Source: GBS-DC sp037442365
GTDB lineage: Bacteria; Armatimonadota; Fimbriimonadia; Fimbriimonadales; GBS-DC
DNA length: 64,000 bases
Assembly: GCA_037442365.1 (NCBI GenBank)
Contig: JBBIQK010000003.1
Coordinates: 1 to 64,000 of the forward strand
Reading direction: 5' to 3'
In this document: piece by piece, positions 1-9,096 of the stretch
Layout of the letters: every line of letters starts with the position of its first letter
How positions within the stretch are numbered: the stretch's first letter is position 1
Made by a program: the position numbers and the translations under genes
The notes under the pieces: model-generated
Databases searched by the model: none
The model's input: the letters and a program-made list of their open reading frames with translations, nothing else
Told to the model about the DNA's origin: nothing

Positions 1-58
1 TGTGGTAGTTGCTGGGTGTGCGTGTCGGGGGATAGGGGGCGTTTGTGGGGTTGATTGG

Positions 59-160
59 GGAAGGCATTCCAAAAATGGGGTGTGCCTTCCCCCAAGTGAA
101 CTCAAGTGATGTACCCTTACCAGCCTGAACGCAGGGGGAACCGAGCTTGGTTCCCTGCGC
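59..160. repeat. Palindromic repeat cluster at the left edge
   Basis: Two hairpins lie side by side. Bases 59-90 are bounded by GGAAGGCA and TGCCTTCC, and bases 130-160 pair CGCAGGG...AACC with GGTT...CCCTGCG. Between them, bases 91-123 read on the minus strand match a sequence inside the AddB-like gene near 12250. I see no coding sequence in bases 1-208. Confidence 0.5.
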
Positions 161-208
161 TTGCGTGGGGGGAACCCTGAAGGAAGAAGGGTAATTAAGG
201 ACCACACG

Positions 209-455
209 CCCTGCAAATCTTGCTGGCGTGCGCCGACAATTGACCCCGAAATGGCGTGGGCACACTGGCTGACGCGGGCGTTGCGAACTCCGACCCGATG
301 ATTGCGCTGGCGATTCTGGTCGTCGTCACGATGCTGATTCTGCCCATGCCCAAGTGGCTGCTGGACACTTTTATCGTGGTCAACTTCGCCGCCTCCATCG
401 TGATTGCGCTGATGGCGGCGGGCGCCGCGCTGGCGTTCCTCGCAGTGCTGCAGGA
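209..455 (+). pseudogene. Truncated, frameshifted copy of the flhA 5' end
   Basis: Bases 209-409 are nearly identical to 1163-1364, which cover the flhA leader and first 53 codons. The copy's ATG is at 251. One base is missing near 281 relative to flhA, so the frame shifts there. At 410-418 the sequence jumps, across the shared nonamer TGATGGCGG, from flhA base 1365 to flhA base 2046, an internal deletion of 681 bases. Similarity ends near 455. The short open frame that remains (stop at 483) has no start site of its own that looks credible. It is a decayed partial duplication, not a functional export gene. Confidence 0.8.
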
Positions 456-499
456 GACCCGCGAGGGCGTGTTCGCCAACTAAGCCGCCTCACAGCGAA

Positions 500-604
500 G
501 TTCAGTCTCGACGCGACTGAATTCAGTCTCGACGCGGCTGAATTCAGTCTGGGCGCGACTGAGTTCAGTTTCGACGCGACTGAATTCAGTCTGGGCGCGG
601 CGGA
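500..604. repeat. Five 21-bp tandem repeats with internal palindrome
   Basis: Five consecutive 21-base units start at 500, 521, 542, 563 and 584. Each is an imperfect inverted repeat: TTCAGTC, a 7-base centre, then GACTGAA. The centres vary between TCGACGC and TGGGCGC. The period is a multiple of three, so one frame reads as a heptapeptide repeat, but no credible gene contains it. Confidence 0.8.
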
Positions 605-633
605 GAGACTGTCTAGGTTTCTGCTTGGATCCA

Positions 634-730
634 GACGGGTGAACCCGTTCCTACTAAACGAAGCCAGCCTGCGCTGGCTATTTTAGCCGACGAAGGTCGG
701 CTTCGTGTTATAGGAACGGCTTCAGCCGTC
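634..730. repeat. MITE-like palindromic element, copy 1
   Basis: The right arm TAGGAACGGCTTCAGCCGTC (711-730) is the reverse complement of the left arm of a second copy at 11645-11832. The left arm here (634-653) has two substitutions. Internal matches to the second copy include AAACGAAGCC and a GTCGGCTT stem. It carries no gene and looks like a small non-autonomous or REP-type interspersed repeat. Confidence 0.65.
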
Positions 731-871
731 GGGCGTAGACACCCTACGATTCCCGACTTGTTTGTTTTCCTAGACTGAAGGCTGCTCTGATGGTTGTGTT
801 CAATTCGCAAGGTCGCTAAGCGGTATCGATAAACAGCCGATTTGTGCCGCGAAGCGCGTCGTCGATGCTCA

Positions 872-1111
872 TTACAACTGCCCCCGCTCCCACTCATCGC
901 GCTGCTGGTTCACATAGCGCTGGGCGTCCGTTCCCTGCCAGAGTTCCGCGCCCAGCCCCGCCAGCTCGAGAAGGCGGCTGCTGCGCGTCTCTTCTTCAAC
1001 TGGGGGTTCCAGCTCCTGTGCGAGTTTCTCCATCAGCTGGCGCTTCTGTTGAGGCGTCAGCATGCGGATGTGCTGCTCGTACAGTTCGTCGACTGTTGCC
1101 GTGGGTTCCAT
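872..1111 (-). CDS. Small antitoxin-like protein, orphan
   Basis: A 79-residue acidic and helical protein. The start MEPTATVDELYEQHIRMLTP is followed near residues 45-75 by a block with LLELAGLG, W, DAQ.YVN and RDEW. That C-terminal block resembles antitoxins commonly encoded next to PIN-domain (VapC) toxins. No PIN-type gene follows on the minus strand, where 1-871 holds only repeats and the flhA fragment, so this would be an orphan. It lies opposite the flhA leader and ends more than 90 bases before the flhA start. The family assignment comes from remembered motif similarity only. Confidence 0.5.
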   Translation of the reverse strand: MEPTATVDELYEQHIRMLTPQQKRQLMEKLAQELEPPVEEETRSSRLLELAGLGAELWQGTDAQRYVNQQRDEWERGQL

Positions 1112-1204
1112 CGCCGTTGCACCACCCTGAGAATGATACCTTTTGCTGTGTATATGGGCATACCCTGCAAATCTTGCTGGCGTGCGCCGACAATTGACCC
1201 CGAA

Positions 1205-3301
1205 ATGGCGTGGGCAAACTGGCTGACGCGGGCGTTGCGCAACTCCGACCTGATGATTGCGCTGGCGATTCTGGTCGTCGTCACGATGCTGATTCTGCCC
1301 ATGCCCAAGTGGATGCTGGACACCTTCATCGTGTTCAACTTCGCCGCCTCCATCGTGATTGCGCTGATGGCGGTCAACATCACGAACCCGCTCCAGTTTT
1401 CAGTGTTCCCCGCGCTGTTGCTGGTGACGACGCTGTTTCGGCTGGCGCTGAGCATCGTGGCGACGAAGCTGATTCTGGGCACGGGCAGCGCGGGCAAGGT
1501 CATCGAGACCTTCGGGCAGTTTGTGGTCGGGGGCGACTTCGTGGTGGGCGTGGTCGCGTTCCTGATTCTGGTGGTGGTGCAGTTTGTGGTGATTACCAAC
1601 GGCGCGGGGCGCGTGGCGGAGGTCGCCGCCCGATTCACGCTGGACGCGATGCCCGGCAAGCAGATGGCGATTGACGCCGATTTGAACGCGGGGCTGATTG
1701 ACCAGGCGGAGGCGAAGCGTCGCCGCCGCGCCATCGAGATGGAAGCCGATTTCTACGGCGCGATGGACGGCGCGAGCAAGTTCGTCAAGGGCGACGCCAT
1801 CGCCGCGATTCTGATTATCCTGATTAACATCATCGGCGGGTTCGCGGTGGGCTTCCTGCGCGGGCAGGGCGACGCGATGACTGTGCTGCAGACCTACACG
1901 CTGCTGACCGTCGGCGAGGGACTGGTGGCGCAAATCCCCGCGCTGCTGATTTCGACCGCGACGGGCTTGCTTGTGACCCGCGCGTCGACCGAGCAGGCGA
2001 TGGGTCAGGATGTGGTCGGGCAGGTGCTGCAGTACCCGCGCGTGTTGATGGCGGCGGGCGGCGCGCTGGCGTTTCTGGCGCTGGTGCCGGGCTTCCCCAA
2101 GCCGCAGTTTGTGCTGATTGGCGCGGCGCTGTTCGGGCTGGGCTATCTGGCGACTCGCATGAACCTGCTGCCTCCCCCGCCAGAGCCAGAGCAGCCTGAA
2201 GAGCCTGCCGCGCCGCCCCCCACGGGTCCCGAAGCCGTGCTGCCCATGCTCAAAGTGGACGCCATCGAGCTGGAGATTGGCTACGGGCTGATGCCGCTGG
2301 TCGACCCGAACCAGAAGGGCGATTTGCTGGAGCGGATTGCCGCCATCCGTCGGCAGCTGGCGAGCGATCTGGGGTTTGTGATGCCGTCGGTGCGCGTGCG
2401 GGATAATGTGCGCCTGCGCCCGCTGCAGTATCAGATTAAGATTCGCGGCGAGGTGGTCGCACAGGCGGAGGCACAGCCGCGCCTGCTGCTGGCGATGCCG
2501 CCCAGCGCCGACTCGCCCCCGATTGAGGGTATGGCGACTACCGAGCCTGTGTTCGGCATGCGCGCCTACTGGATCGAGCCGTCGCTGCGCGAGCAGGCGC
2601 AACGGCTGGGCTACACGGTGGTCGAACCGACCGCTGTTGTGGCGACGCACCTGACCGAGATTGTGCGCCGCCATGCCGCCGAACTGCTGGGGCGCGCCGA
2701 GACCCAGCAACTGCTGGACAACCTCAAGGAGCATAACGCCGTCGTGGTGCAGGAGGTCGTGCCCGATTTGCTTACGCTGGGCGAGGTGCAGAAAGTGTTG
2801 CAACACCTGCTGCGCGAGGGCGTACCCATTCGCGATCTGGAGACGATTCTGGAGACTCTGGGCGACTATGCGGGGCGCACGCGCGATACAGAGGCGCTGG
2901 GCGAGTACGCGCGGGCGGCGCTGGCGCGCACGATTACGCACCGCCTGCTCTCGCCCGACGGCAAGCTGCGCCTGATGGCGTTCGAACCCGCGCTGGAAGC
3001 CGCCCTGCGCGAGCGCGTGGAGCAGACCCCGCACGGCGTCGCGCTGGGACTGGAGATGGAGACCAGTCGCGCCCTGCTGCAGGCAATCGGACAGCACGCG
3101 CAGCAGATGACCGCGCGGGGCTACCTGCCCGTGCTGGCGTGCGCGGGCAACCTGCGCCTGCCCATCCGCAAACTGCTCGGCGCGGAGCTGCCCCAGCTGC
3201 ATGTAATCGCCTATCACGAAATCGCGCCCAACACGAACATCGAGATTGTGGAACAGATTGCCCGCGCCGAAGTGCTGCACCCCGCGCCTGTGGCGGCGTA
3301 A
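1205..3301 (+). CDS. flhA: Flagellar type III export apparatus protein FlhA
   Basis: A 698-residue protein of normal FlhA length, the export-gate component of the flagellar type III secretion apparatus in the inner membrane. The N-terminal half is strongly hydrophobic (first segment around residues 15-35, LAILVVVTMLILP). The FHIPEP-type conserved loop lies near residues 140-200, with RFTLDAMPGKQMAIDADL followed by a basic stretch. A proline-rich linker near 325-345 leads into the cytoplasmic domain. ATG 1205 is chosen because the protein begins at the family's usual N-terminus; the frame is open further upstream, but that stretch overlaps the antitoxin-like gene. smc follows after 79 bases. 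No other flagellar gene is adjacent. Confidence 0.95.
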   Translation: MAWANWLTRALRNSDLMIALAILVVVTMLILPMPKWMLDTFIVFNFAASIVIALMAVNITNPLQFSVFPALLLVTTLFRLALSIVATKLILGTGSAGKVIETFGQFVVGGDFVVGVVAFLILVVVQFVVITNGAGRVAEVAARFTLDAMPGKQMAIDADLNAGLIDQAEAKRRRRAIEMEADFYGAMDGASKFVKGDAIAAILIILINIIGGFAVGFLRGQGDAMTVLQTYTLLTVGEGLVAQIPALLISTATGLLVTRASTEQAMGQDVVGQVLQYPRVLMAAGGALAFLALVPGFPKPQFVLIGAALFGLGYLATRMNLLPPPPEPEQPEEPAAPPPTGPEAVLPMLKVDAIELEIGYGLMPLVDPNQKGDLLERIAAIRRQLASDLGFVMPSVRVRDNVRLRPLQYQIKIRGEVVAQAEAQPRLLLAMPPSADSPPIEGMATTEPVFGMRAYWIEPSLREQAQRLGYTVVEPTAVVATHLTEIVRRHAAELLGRAETQQLLDNLKEHNAVVVQEVVPDLLTLGEVQKVLQHLLREGVPIRDLETILETLGDYAGRTRDTEALGEYARAALARTITHRLLSPDGKLRLMAFEPALEAALRERVEQTPHGVALGLEMETSRALLQAIGQHAQQMTARGYLPVLACAGNLRLPIRKLLGAELPQLHVIAYHEIAPNTNIEIVEQIARAEVLHPAPVAA

Positions 3302-3380
3302 GCAGGAACACTCGCGCCGACGCCGAACAGGTACTTTTCGTGTATTACTCAGGATTCGACAGGCGCAGGGAGCGCGCCCG

Positions 3381-6300
3381 ATGAGCCTTGCCCTCACGCG
3401 CATCCGCCTGCACGGGTTCAAGACCTTCGCGCAGCGGACGGAGATTGACCTCAGCGCGTCGCTGACGGCGGTCGTCGGTCCAAACGGGTGCGGTAAGAGC
3501 AATCTGGTGGACGCGCTGGTGTGGGCGCTGGGCGAGGCGAATGTGCGCACCCTGCGCGCGCAGACGCCGACCGAAGTGCTGTTCAGCGGCTCCGCCGCGC
3601 ACAAACCGCTGGGGTTGGCGGAGGTCTCGCTCTGGTTCAACAACGAATCGCGCTGGCTGCCGCTGGACGCCGACGAGGTGCAAATCACGCGCCGCCTGTA
3701 CCGTTCAGGCGAGTGGGAGTGCTGGATTAACCGCACGCCTGCCCGCCTGCGCGACCTTGCGGATTTGTTCGCAGGCACGGGACTGGGGCGCGGGGGCTAC
3801 TCCATCGTTGGGCAGGGCGACATCGACGCGCTGCTGACCGCCCCGCCCGAAGAGCGACGCCGCTGGCTCGAAGAGGTCGCAGGCGTCGCCCTCTACCGCG
3901 CCCGACGCAAGGACGCCCTGCGCGATCTGGAATCAGCGCGGATGCACCTGACGCGCGTCGAGGATGTGCTGCGCGAGCTGGAACGCCAGCGCGAGCCGAT
4001 GCGCCAGAAAGCCGAACGCGCGCTGGTCTACCGCGAACTGCAGCGCCAGCTCGCCCAAATGGAGCGCGAATCCCTGCAGTACGAGTATCGCCTGCTGCGC
4101 CAGCGACTGCACGACGCCCAGACCGAGCGCGACGCCCTGCACGAACAGATTGTGCAGACCGAATTAGCCATCGCCGAGCAGGAAACCCATGCGGACGCCT
4201 ACGGACGCGAAATCGCCCAGCTGGAGAGCGCGATGGACACCCTCCGCACGGTGCTTCAGAGCCAGCTGACCGCTGAGGAGCGTGCGCTGGGCGAACTGAA
4301 CCGCCTGCACGAACGCGAACGCGCCCTCGACGAACTCGCCCAGACGCTGCAGGAGGAGGCGGAGAACCTGCACGCCCAGCAAGCGGAGCGCGCCGCGAGC
4401 CTCGAATCGCTCCAGCGCGAACGCACGCAGGTGGACGCCGACGCCGAGTCGCTCGCGCCGAAGGTACGACGCGCCGAAGCGGAAACCGAACAGCTGCGGC
4501 AGCAACTGCGCGACACGGAGCGCGCCTATCAGCATGCCCTGCGCCAGCGCGCCGAACGCGAGCAGGCGCGTCAGCAGGCGGAACGGCTCCAGCGGGACGC
4601 GGCGCAGGCGCGCGCACAGCTCGACGCGCTACACACGGAGGCGGACGCACTCCAGAACGCTCTGACCGAAGCGCAGGCGCACGAGACTGCCCTGCACGCG
4701 CAACACAACGCGCTCGACGCCGAACAGGGCGCGAGCGAGCAGACGTTTCAATCGCTCCTGCGCGCGGCGCAGCGCGATCAGCGGGCGGTGGAGACCCTGC
4801 GCGCGCGTGTGCATGCGCTGGACGCCAGCCTGCAGGCGGGCGAAGGGGCAAGCCCTGCCGTGCGCGCGCTGCTGCAGGCAGTCCAGCGCGGGGAGCTGCA
4901 GGGCGACTATATGCCCGTCGGCGCGGCGATCAGCGTCCCTGAAGTCTATCAAGCCGCCATCGGCGCGGCGCTGGGCGGCGCGGTGAACGACATCCTGACC
5001 CCGACCGAAGCGCAGGCGCGCGCGGCGGTGGAGTGGCTCAAGGCGCGCCGCGCCGGACGGCTCACCTTCCTGCCGCTCGATCTGGTGCGCCCCAGCGAAC
5101 CCCCGCGCGACGCCATCCCCAACGACGCAGGCGTGCTGGGAATCGCCGCCGCGCTGGTGCAGTACGACCCCCGTTTCGAGCCCGCCATCCGCCATCTGCT
5201 GGGGCGCGTGCTGATTGTCGACACGCTGGAGACGGCGACCCGACTGGTGCGCGCGCTGCGCCGCAACCGACAGGCGAACGCCTTCACGCGAATTGCCGCG
5301 CTGGATGGCTCCGTCGTGCAGCTCAGCGGCGCGATTACGGGCGGCGCGCACGCAGGCGAACGCAGCAGCCTGCTCACGCTCAAAGGGGAACTGGAACGCG
5401 CACGCGCCGAACTCCAGCACGCGGAGGCGCAACTGCAGCACACCGAGACCGCGCTGGAGAGCCATCGCGCGCAGCACGCCGAACGCCAGCAGACGCTGGA
5501 GCGCGTGCGCCAGCAGCTCCGCGAGGCGACCCAGACGCGCATGCGCCTCGAAAACGAGATGCGCCAGAAACAGCGCGAAATCCAGCACCATGAGTCGCTG
5601 CTCCAGCGCGCACAGGAACAACACGCCGCGCTGGAGGCGATTCTGAACGCGCCGCCCGAAGCCGACCTCGCCGTGCTGGAAGCCGAACAGGAGCGGCTCC
5701 AGCGTGCGCTCGATGAGGGGCTGCGCGCCCTTGCGGAAGGACGCGCCCAGCTCCAGCAACTGCAGCACCGCCAGCGGGAACTGCACCGCCAGCTGGAGGC
5801 GGAGACGCGCGCCATCGAGCAGATGCGCCAGCGCCAGCAGAGCCGCGCCGAACGGCTGCAATCGCTGCAGCAGGAGCAGGCGCAGATTCTGACCCAGCGC
5901 GCGGCGCTTGAGCGCGAACTGGAGCGCATCCGCGCCCAGATTCAGCACGCGCAGGCGGAGCTGGACGCCCAGCGCGCGCAGCGGCAAGCCCTGCTGGAGC
6001 AGAGCTTCGCAGTAAACGACCGTATCCGCGCCCTGCGTGCGGCGCTGAGCCAGCTCGCCGAGCGTGAACGCGCCCTCGAACTGCACTGCGCCCGCGCCGA
6101 GGTGCGCCTGACCGAGCTGCAGGAGCGCTGGCGCCAGCTCGCGCCCGATGAACCCCTGTCCGACGCTGACGACGCCCCCCTGCCCGACAAGCCGCCCGTC
6201 GCACGCGCCGAGCTGGAACGGATGCGCCGCGCGCTCGCCGAGATGGGTGAGGTGAACCTCGCCGCCGCCGACGAGTACGCCCGCCTCACCGAGCGATGCA

Positions 6301-6905
6301 GCCATCTCGAACGCCAGCGCGGCGACCTCGAACAGACCTGCAACCAGCTCCTGCAGCAGCTGCGCGAGATCGATGCGCACGCCCGCGAGCAGTTCCTGAA
6401 CACTTTCGAGTCTGTGCGTGCGGCGTTCCAGACGCGATTCCAGCAGCTTTTCGAGGGCGGTCAGGCGGAGCTGATTCTGACCGACGCGAACGACCCGCTA
6501 TCGGCGGGGGTGCTGATCGAAGCGCAGCCGCCGGGCAAACGACGCCAGCGGCTGGAACTGTTGTCGGGCGGCGAGCGCGCGCTCACGGCGATTGCGCTGC
6601 TGTTCGCCTTCAGCACGGTCAAGCCCAGCCCGCTGATGGTGCTGGACGAGGTGGACGCCGCGCTCGACGGGCGCAATGTGCAGCGTTTCGCGGACTACCT
6701 GCAGCAGATGGCGGAGCAGTCGCAGGTGCTGATTGTGACGCACAACCCCATCACGACCGCCGTGGCGCGGCAGTGGCTGGGCGTCTCGATGACGGGGGGC
6801 GTCTCGCGAGTCGTGCCTTACACTCCGCCTGAAACGATACTCGGCAACGGGATAGACGCTACCCGCGCCGCTGTGGTGGAGAGTCGAGAGCCTGCCGCAC
6901 GCTGA
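3381..6905 (+). CDS. smc: Chromosome segregation ATPase SMC
   Basis: A 1174-residue SMC protein, the condensin-like ATPase that compacts and segregates chromosomes. The P-loop GPNGCGKS is at residues 33-40. Two very long Ala/Glu/Arg/Gln-rich coiled coils flank a glycine-rich hinge at about residues 505-655. The ABC signature LSGGERAL is near 1061 and Walker B LMVLDEVDAALD near 1084-1095. ATG 3381 gives the standard N-terminus; an upstream extension of the frame overlaps flhA and is rejected. The gene ends four bases from the convergent uvrA-like gene. ScpA and ScpB are not in the window. Confidence 0.97.
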   Translation: MSLALTRIRLHGFKTFAQRTEIDLSASLTAVVGPNGCGKSNLVDALVWALGEANVRTLRAQTPTEVLFSGSAAHKPLGLAEVSLWFNNESRWLPLDADEVQITRRLYRSGEWECWINRTPARLRDLADLFAGTGLGRGGYSIVGQGDIDALLTAPPEERRRWLEEVAGVALYRARRKDALRDLESARMHLTRVEDVLRELERQREPMRQKAERALVYRELQRQLAQMERESLQYEYRLLRQRLHDAQTERDALHEQIVQTELAIAEQETHADAYGREIAQLESAMDTLRTVLQSQLTAEERALGELNRLHERERALDELAQTLQEEAENLHAQQAERAASLESLQRERTQVDADAESLAPKVRRAEAETEQLRQQLRDTERAYQHALRQRAEREQARQQAERLQRDAAQARAQLDALHTEADALQNALTEAQAHETALHAQHNALDAEQGASEQTFQSLLRAAQRDQRAVETLRARVHALDASLQAGEGASPAVRALLQAVQRGELQGDYMPVGAAISVPEVYQAAIGAALGGAVNDILTPTEAQARAAVEWLKARRAGRLTFLPLDLVRPSEPPRDAIPNDAGVLGIAAALVQYDPRFEPAIRHLLGRVLIVDTLETATRLVRALRRNRQANAFTRIAALDGSVVQLSGAITGGAHAGERSSLLTLKGELERARAELQHAEAQLQHTETALESHRAQHAERQQTLERVRQQLREATQTRMRLENEMRQKQREIQHHESLLQRAQEQHAALEAILNAPPEADLAVLEAEQERLQRALDEGLRALAEGRAQLQQLQHRQRELHRQLEAETRAIEQMRQRQQSRAERLQSLQQEQAQILTQRAALERELERIRAQIQHAQAELDAQRAQRQALLEQSFAVNDRIRALRAALSQLAERERALELHCARAEVRLTELQERWRQLAPDEPLSDADDAPLPDKPPVARAELERMRRALAEMGEVNLAAADEYARLTERCSHLERQRGDLEQTCNQLLQQLREIDAHAREQFLNTFESVRAAFQTRFQQLFEGGQAELILTDANDPLSAGVLIEAQPPGKRRQRLELLSGGERALTAIALLFAFSTVKPSPLMVLDEVDAALDGRNVQRFADYLQQMAEQSQVLIVTHNPITTAVARQWLGVSMTGGVSRVVPYTPPETILGNGIDATRAAVVESREPAAR

Positions 6906-6909
6906 ACGC

Positions 6910-9066
6910 CTACCCCAGAATCGGCTTCAGAAATTGCCCCGTGTAGCTGCGTTCGCACTGGGCGACCTGTTCGGGGGGTCCTTCCGCGACGACCCAGCCG
7001 CCTGCGTCGCCCCCCTCGGGACCGAGGTCGATAATCCAGTCCGCCGTCTTAATCACATCGAGGTTATGCTCAATCACCAGCACCGTGTTGCCCGCGTCTA
7101 CCAATCGGTGTAGCACGCCCAGCAGCTTGCGCACATCTTCAAAGTGCAGTCCGGTGGTCGGCTCATCGAGGATGTAAAGCGTGTTGCCTGTGGCGCGTTT
7201 GCTCAGTTCGGTGGCAAGTTTGACCCGCTGCGCCTCGCCGCCCGACAGGGTGGGTGCGGGCTGACCCAGCCGAATGTAGTCCAGCCCGACATCGTACAGC
7301 GTCTGCAACTTGCGGGCAATCGCGGGGAAGGGCGCGAAAAACGCCAGCGCCTCCTCAACTGTCATGTTCAGCACATCGGCGATGGTTTTGTCCTTGAACT
7401 TGACCTCCAGCGTCTCGCGGTTGTAGCGCTGTCCGCGACACACCTCGCACGGCACATAGACATCGGGCAGGAACTGCATCTCGATTTTAATCATCCCGTC
7501 GCCGCGGCAGGCTTCGCAGCGTCCGCCTTTGACATTGAAGCTGAACCTGCCGGGCGCATAGCCGCGCGCCCGCGCTTCGGGCGTGCCCGCAAACAGCTCG
7601 CGGATGGGGTCAAACACGCCCGTGTAGGTGGCGGGATTGCTGCGCGGCGTGCGTCCAATCGGCGACTGGTCGATGTCAATCACTTTGTCTACGCGCTCCA
7701 GCCCTTCAATAGCGTCGTGTTCGCCCCACACGCGCCGCGCGCCGTACACATGGTACATCAGGCGGGGGTAGAGGGTCTCCTGAATCAGGGTGCTTTTGCC
7801 CGATCCCGACACGCCCGTGATGCACACGAACAGCCCCAGCGGGATGCGCACGGTGATGTCCTTGAGGTTGTTGGCGCGCGCGCCGCGGATGGTCAGCCAG
7901 CGTTCAGGATGGGGCGTGCGACGCATCAGGGGCGTCTCTATCTGCCGCGCGCCCGACAGGTACTGCCCCGTGAGGCTCTCCGGGCAGCGCATCACCTCGT
8001 CTACTGTGCCCGCGACGACTACCTCGCCGCCATGTTCGCCCGCGCCCGGTCCGAGGTCAATCACATAGTCGGCGGCGCGGATGGTCTCCTCGTCATGCTC
8101 AACAACCAGCACGGTGTTGCCCAGATCGCGCAGGCGTTGCAGGGTGCGGATGAGCTTCTGGTTGTCGCGCTGATGCAGTCCGATGCTCGGTTCGTCCAGC
8201 ACATAGAGGACGCCCATCAGCCCCGACCCGATTTGCGTGGCGAGTCGGATGCGTTGCGCCTCGCCGCCCGACAGGGTGGTCGCCGCGCGGTCGAGCGTGA
8301 GGTAGCCCAGCCCGACATCGAGCAGGAAGTTCAGCCGCGCGCGCACCTCCTTGAGGATTCGTTCGGCGATGGTGCGCTCGCGCGGGGTGAGTTGCGCCTC
8401 CAGCGCGGCGAACCAGCGCGCCGCCTGCTCGATGCTCATCGCCGTGACCTCCGCGATGTTTTTGCCGCCGACTGTCACGGCGAGGCTCTCAGGCTTGAGA
8501 CGCTTCCCCTGACACACGGGACACGGGCGCGTCGCCATGTATTGCTCCAGCTCCTGCTTGATGTATTCGCTTTCCGTCTCCTCGTAGCGGCGTTTAAGGA
8601 TGTTGATGATGCCCTCGAACTCCGTGTCGATGTAGCGGGTGCGTCCCCAGCGATTGCGGAAAGCGACGGTCACATTGCCGTCCGCGCCGTACATGAGCGC
8701 ATGGAACTGTTCGGGCGCGAGGTCCTGCAGGGGCGTGTCGAGCGTGAAGCCGAGCCGCTTGGCGACGCCCGCCAGCATCGCCGTGCGCCAGTCGGTCATC
8801 TCGCCGTCCCGCTTGACGAACGGGCGCAGCGCGCCCTGCCGAATCGACAGGCTGCGGTCGGGCGCAATCAGGTCGGGGTCAAACTCGGTCTTCGTGCCCA
8901 GCCCGGTGCATTCGGGACACGCGCCGTACGGGCTATTGAACGAGAAATTGCGCGGCTCCAGCTCGCCCAGACTCACCCCGCAGTCGGGGCAGGCGAAATG
9001 TTCCGAGAAATGGAGTTCAGCGTCGGGCGCGATTGGCTCTCCTGCAATCACAGGCGCGTGCGGCAT
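6910..9066 (-). CDS. UvrA-like excinuclease subunit lacking the N-terminal P-loop region
   Basis: A 718-residue UvrA homologue, whereas complete UvrA is about 940. Its residues 18 onward align with E. coli UvrA from about residue 245 (HFACPDCG...). Present are the zinc cysteines C26, C29, C50 and C53, the first LSGGEAQRIRLA signature with VLDEPSIGLH, the second P-loop GVSGSGKST, the third zinc module (CEAC...CEVC), the second signature LSGGEAQRVKLA and LDEPTTGLH. Missing are the first Walker A motif and the UvrB-binding region. An in-frame stop (9097-9099) lies just upstream, and a -10-like TATAAT sits 6 bases before the ATG, so this is a clean short gene and not a missed start. It may be a divergent paralogue or a truncated repair gene. 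Confidence 0.9.
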   Translation of the reverse strand: MPHAPVIAGEPIAPDAELHFSEHFACPDCGVSLGELEPRNFSFNSPYGACPECTGLGTKTEFDPDLIAPDRSLSIRQGALRPFVKRDGEMTDWRTAMLAGVAKRLGFTLDTPLQDLAPEQFHALMYGADGNVTVAFRNRWGRTRYIDTEFEGIINILKRRYEETESEYIKQELEQYMATRPCPVCQGKRLKPESLAVTVGGKNIAEVTAMSIEQAARWFAALEAQLTPRERTIAERILKEVRARLNFLLDVGLGYLTLDRAATTLSGGEAQRIRLATQIGSGLMGVLYVLDEPSIGLHQRDNQKLIRTLQRLRDLGNTVLVVEHDEETIRAADYVIDLGPGAGEHGGEVVVAGTVDEVMRCPESLTGQYLSGARQIETPLMRRTPHPERWLTIRGARANNLKDITVRIPLGLFVCITGVSGSGKSTLIQETLYPRLMYHVYGARRVWGEHDAIEGLERVDKVIDIDQSPIGRTPRSNPATYTGVFDPIRELFAGTPEARARGYAPGRFSFNVKGGRCEACRGDGMIKIEMQFLPDVYVPCEVCRGQRYNRETLEVKFKDKTIADVLNMTVEEALAFFAPFPAIARKLQTLYDVGLDYIRLGQPAPTLSGGEAQRVKLATELSKRATGNTLYILDEPTTGLHFEDVRKLLGVLHRLVDAGNTVLVIEHNLDVIKTADWIIDLGPEGGDAGGWVVAEGPPEQVAQCERSYTGQFLKPILG

Positions 9067-9072
9067 AACAAA

Positions 9073-9096
9073 ATTATACCCGCCATCGGGTATAAT
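9073..9096. promoter_or_regulatory. Palindromic bidirectional promoter
   Basis: A perfect inverted repeat with arms ATTATACCCG and CGGGTATAAT around CCAT. It places a GGGTATAAT -10-like element on both strands. The minus-strand hexamer lies 6 bases before the uvrA-like ATG (leaderless). The plus-strand hexamer at 9091-9096 would start a leader of about 210 bases for the ABC permease. Confidence 0.6.

Noticed and set aside
500..604. CRISPR array
   Set aside because: The repeats are direct 21-base units with no spacer between them and no cas genes nearby.
1400..3778. Long minus-strand frame of 792 residues opposite flhA
   Set aside because: High-GC shadow of the real gene: Arg/His/Gln-rich, no domain, no ribosome-binding site.
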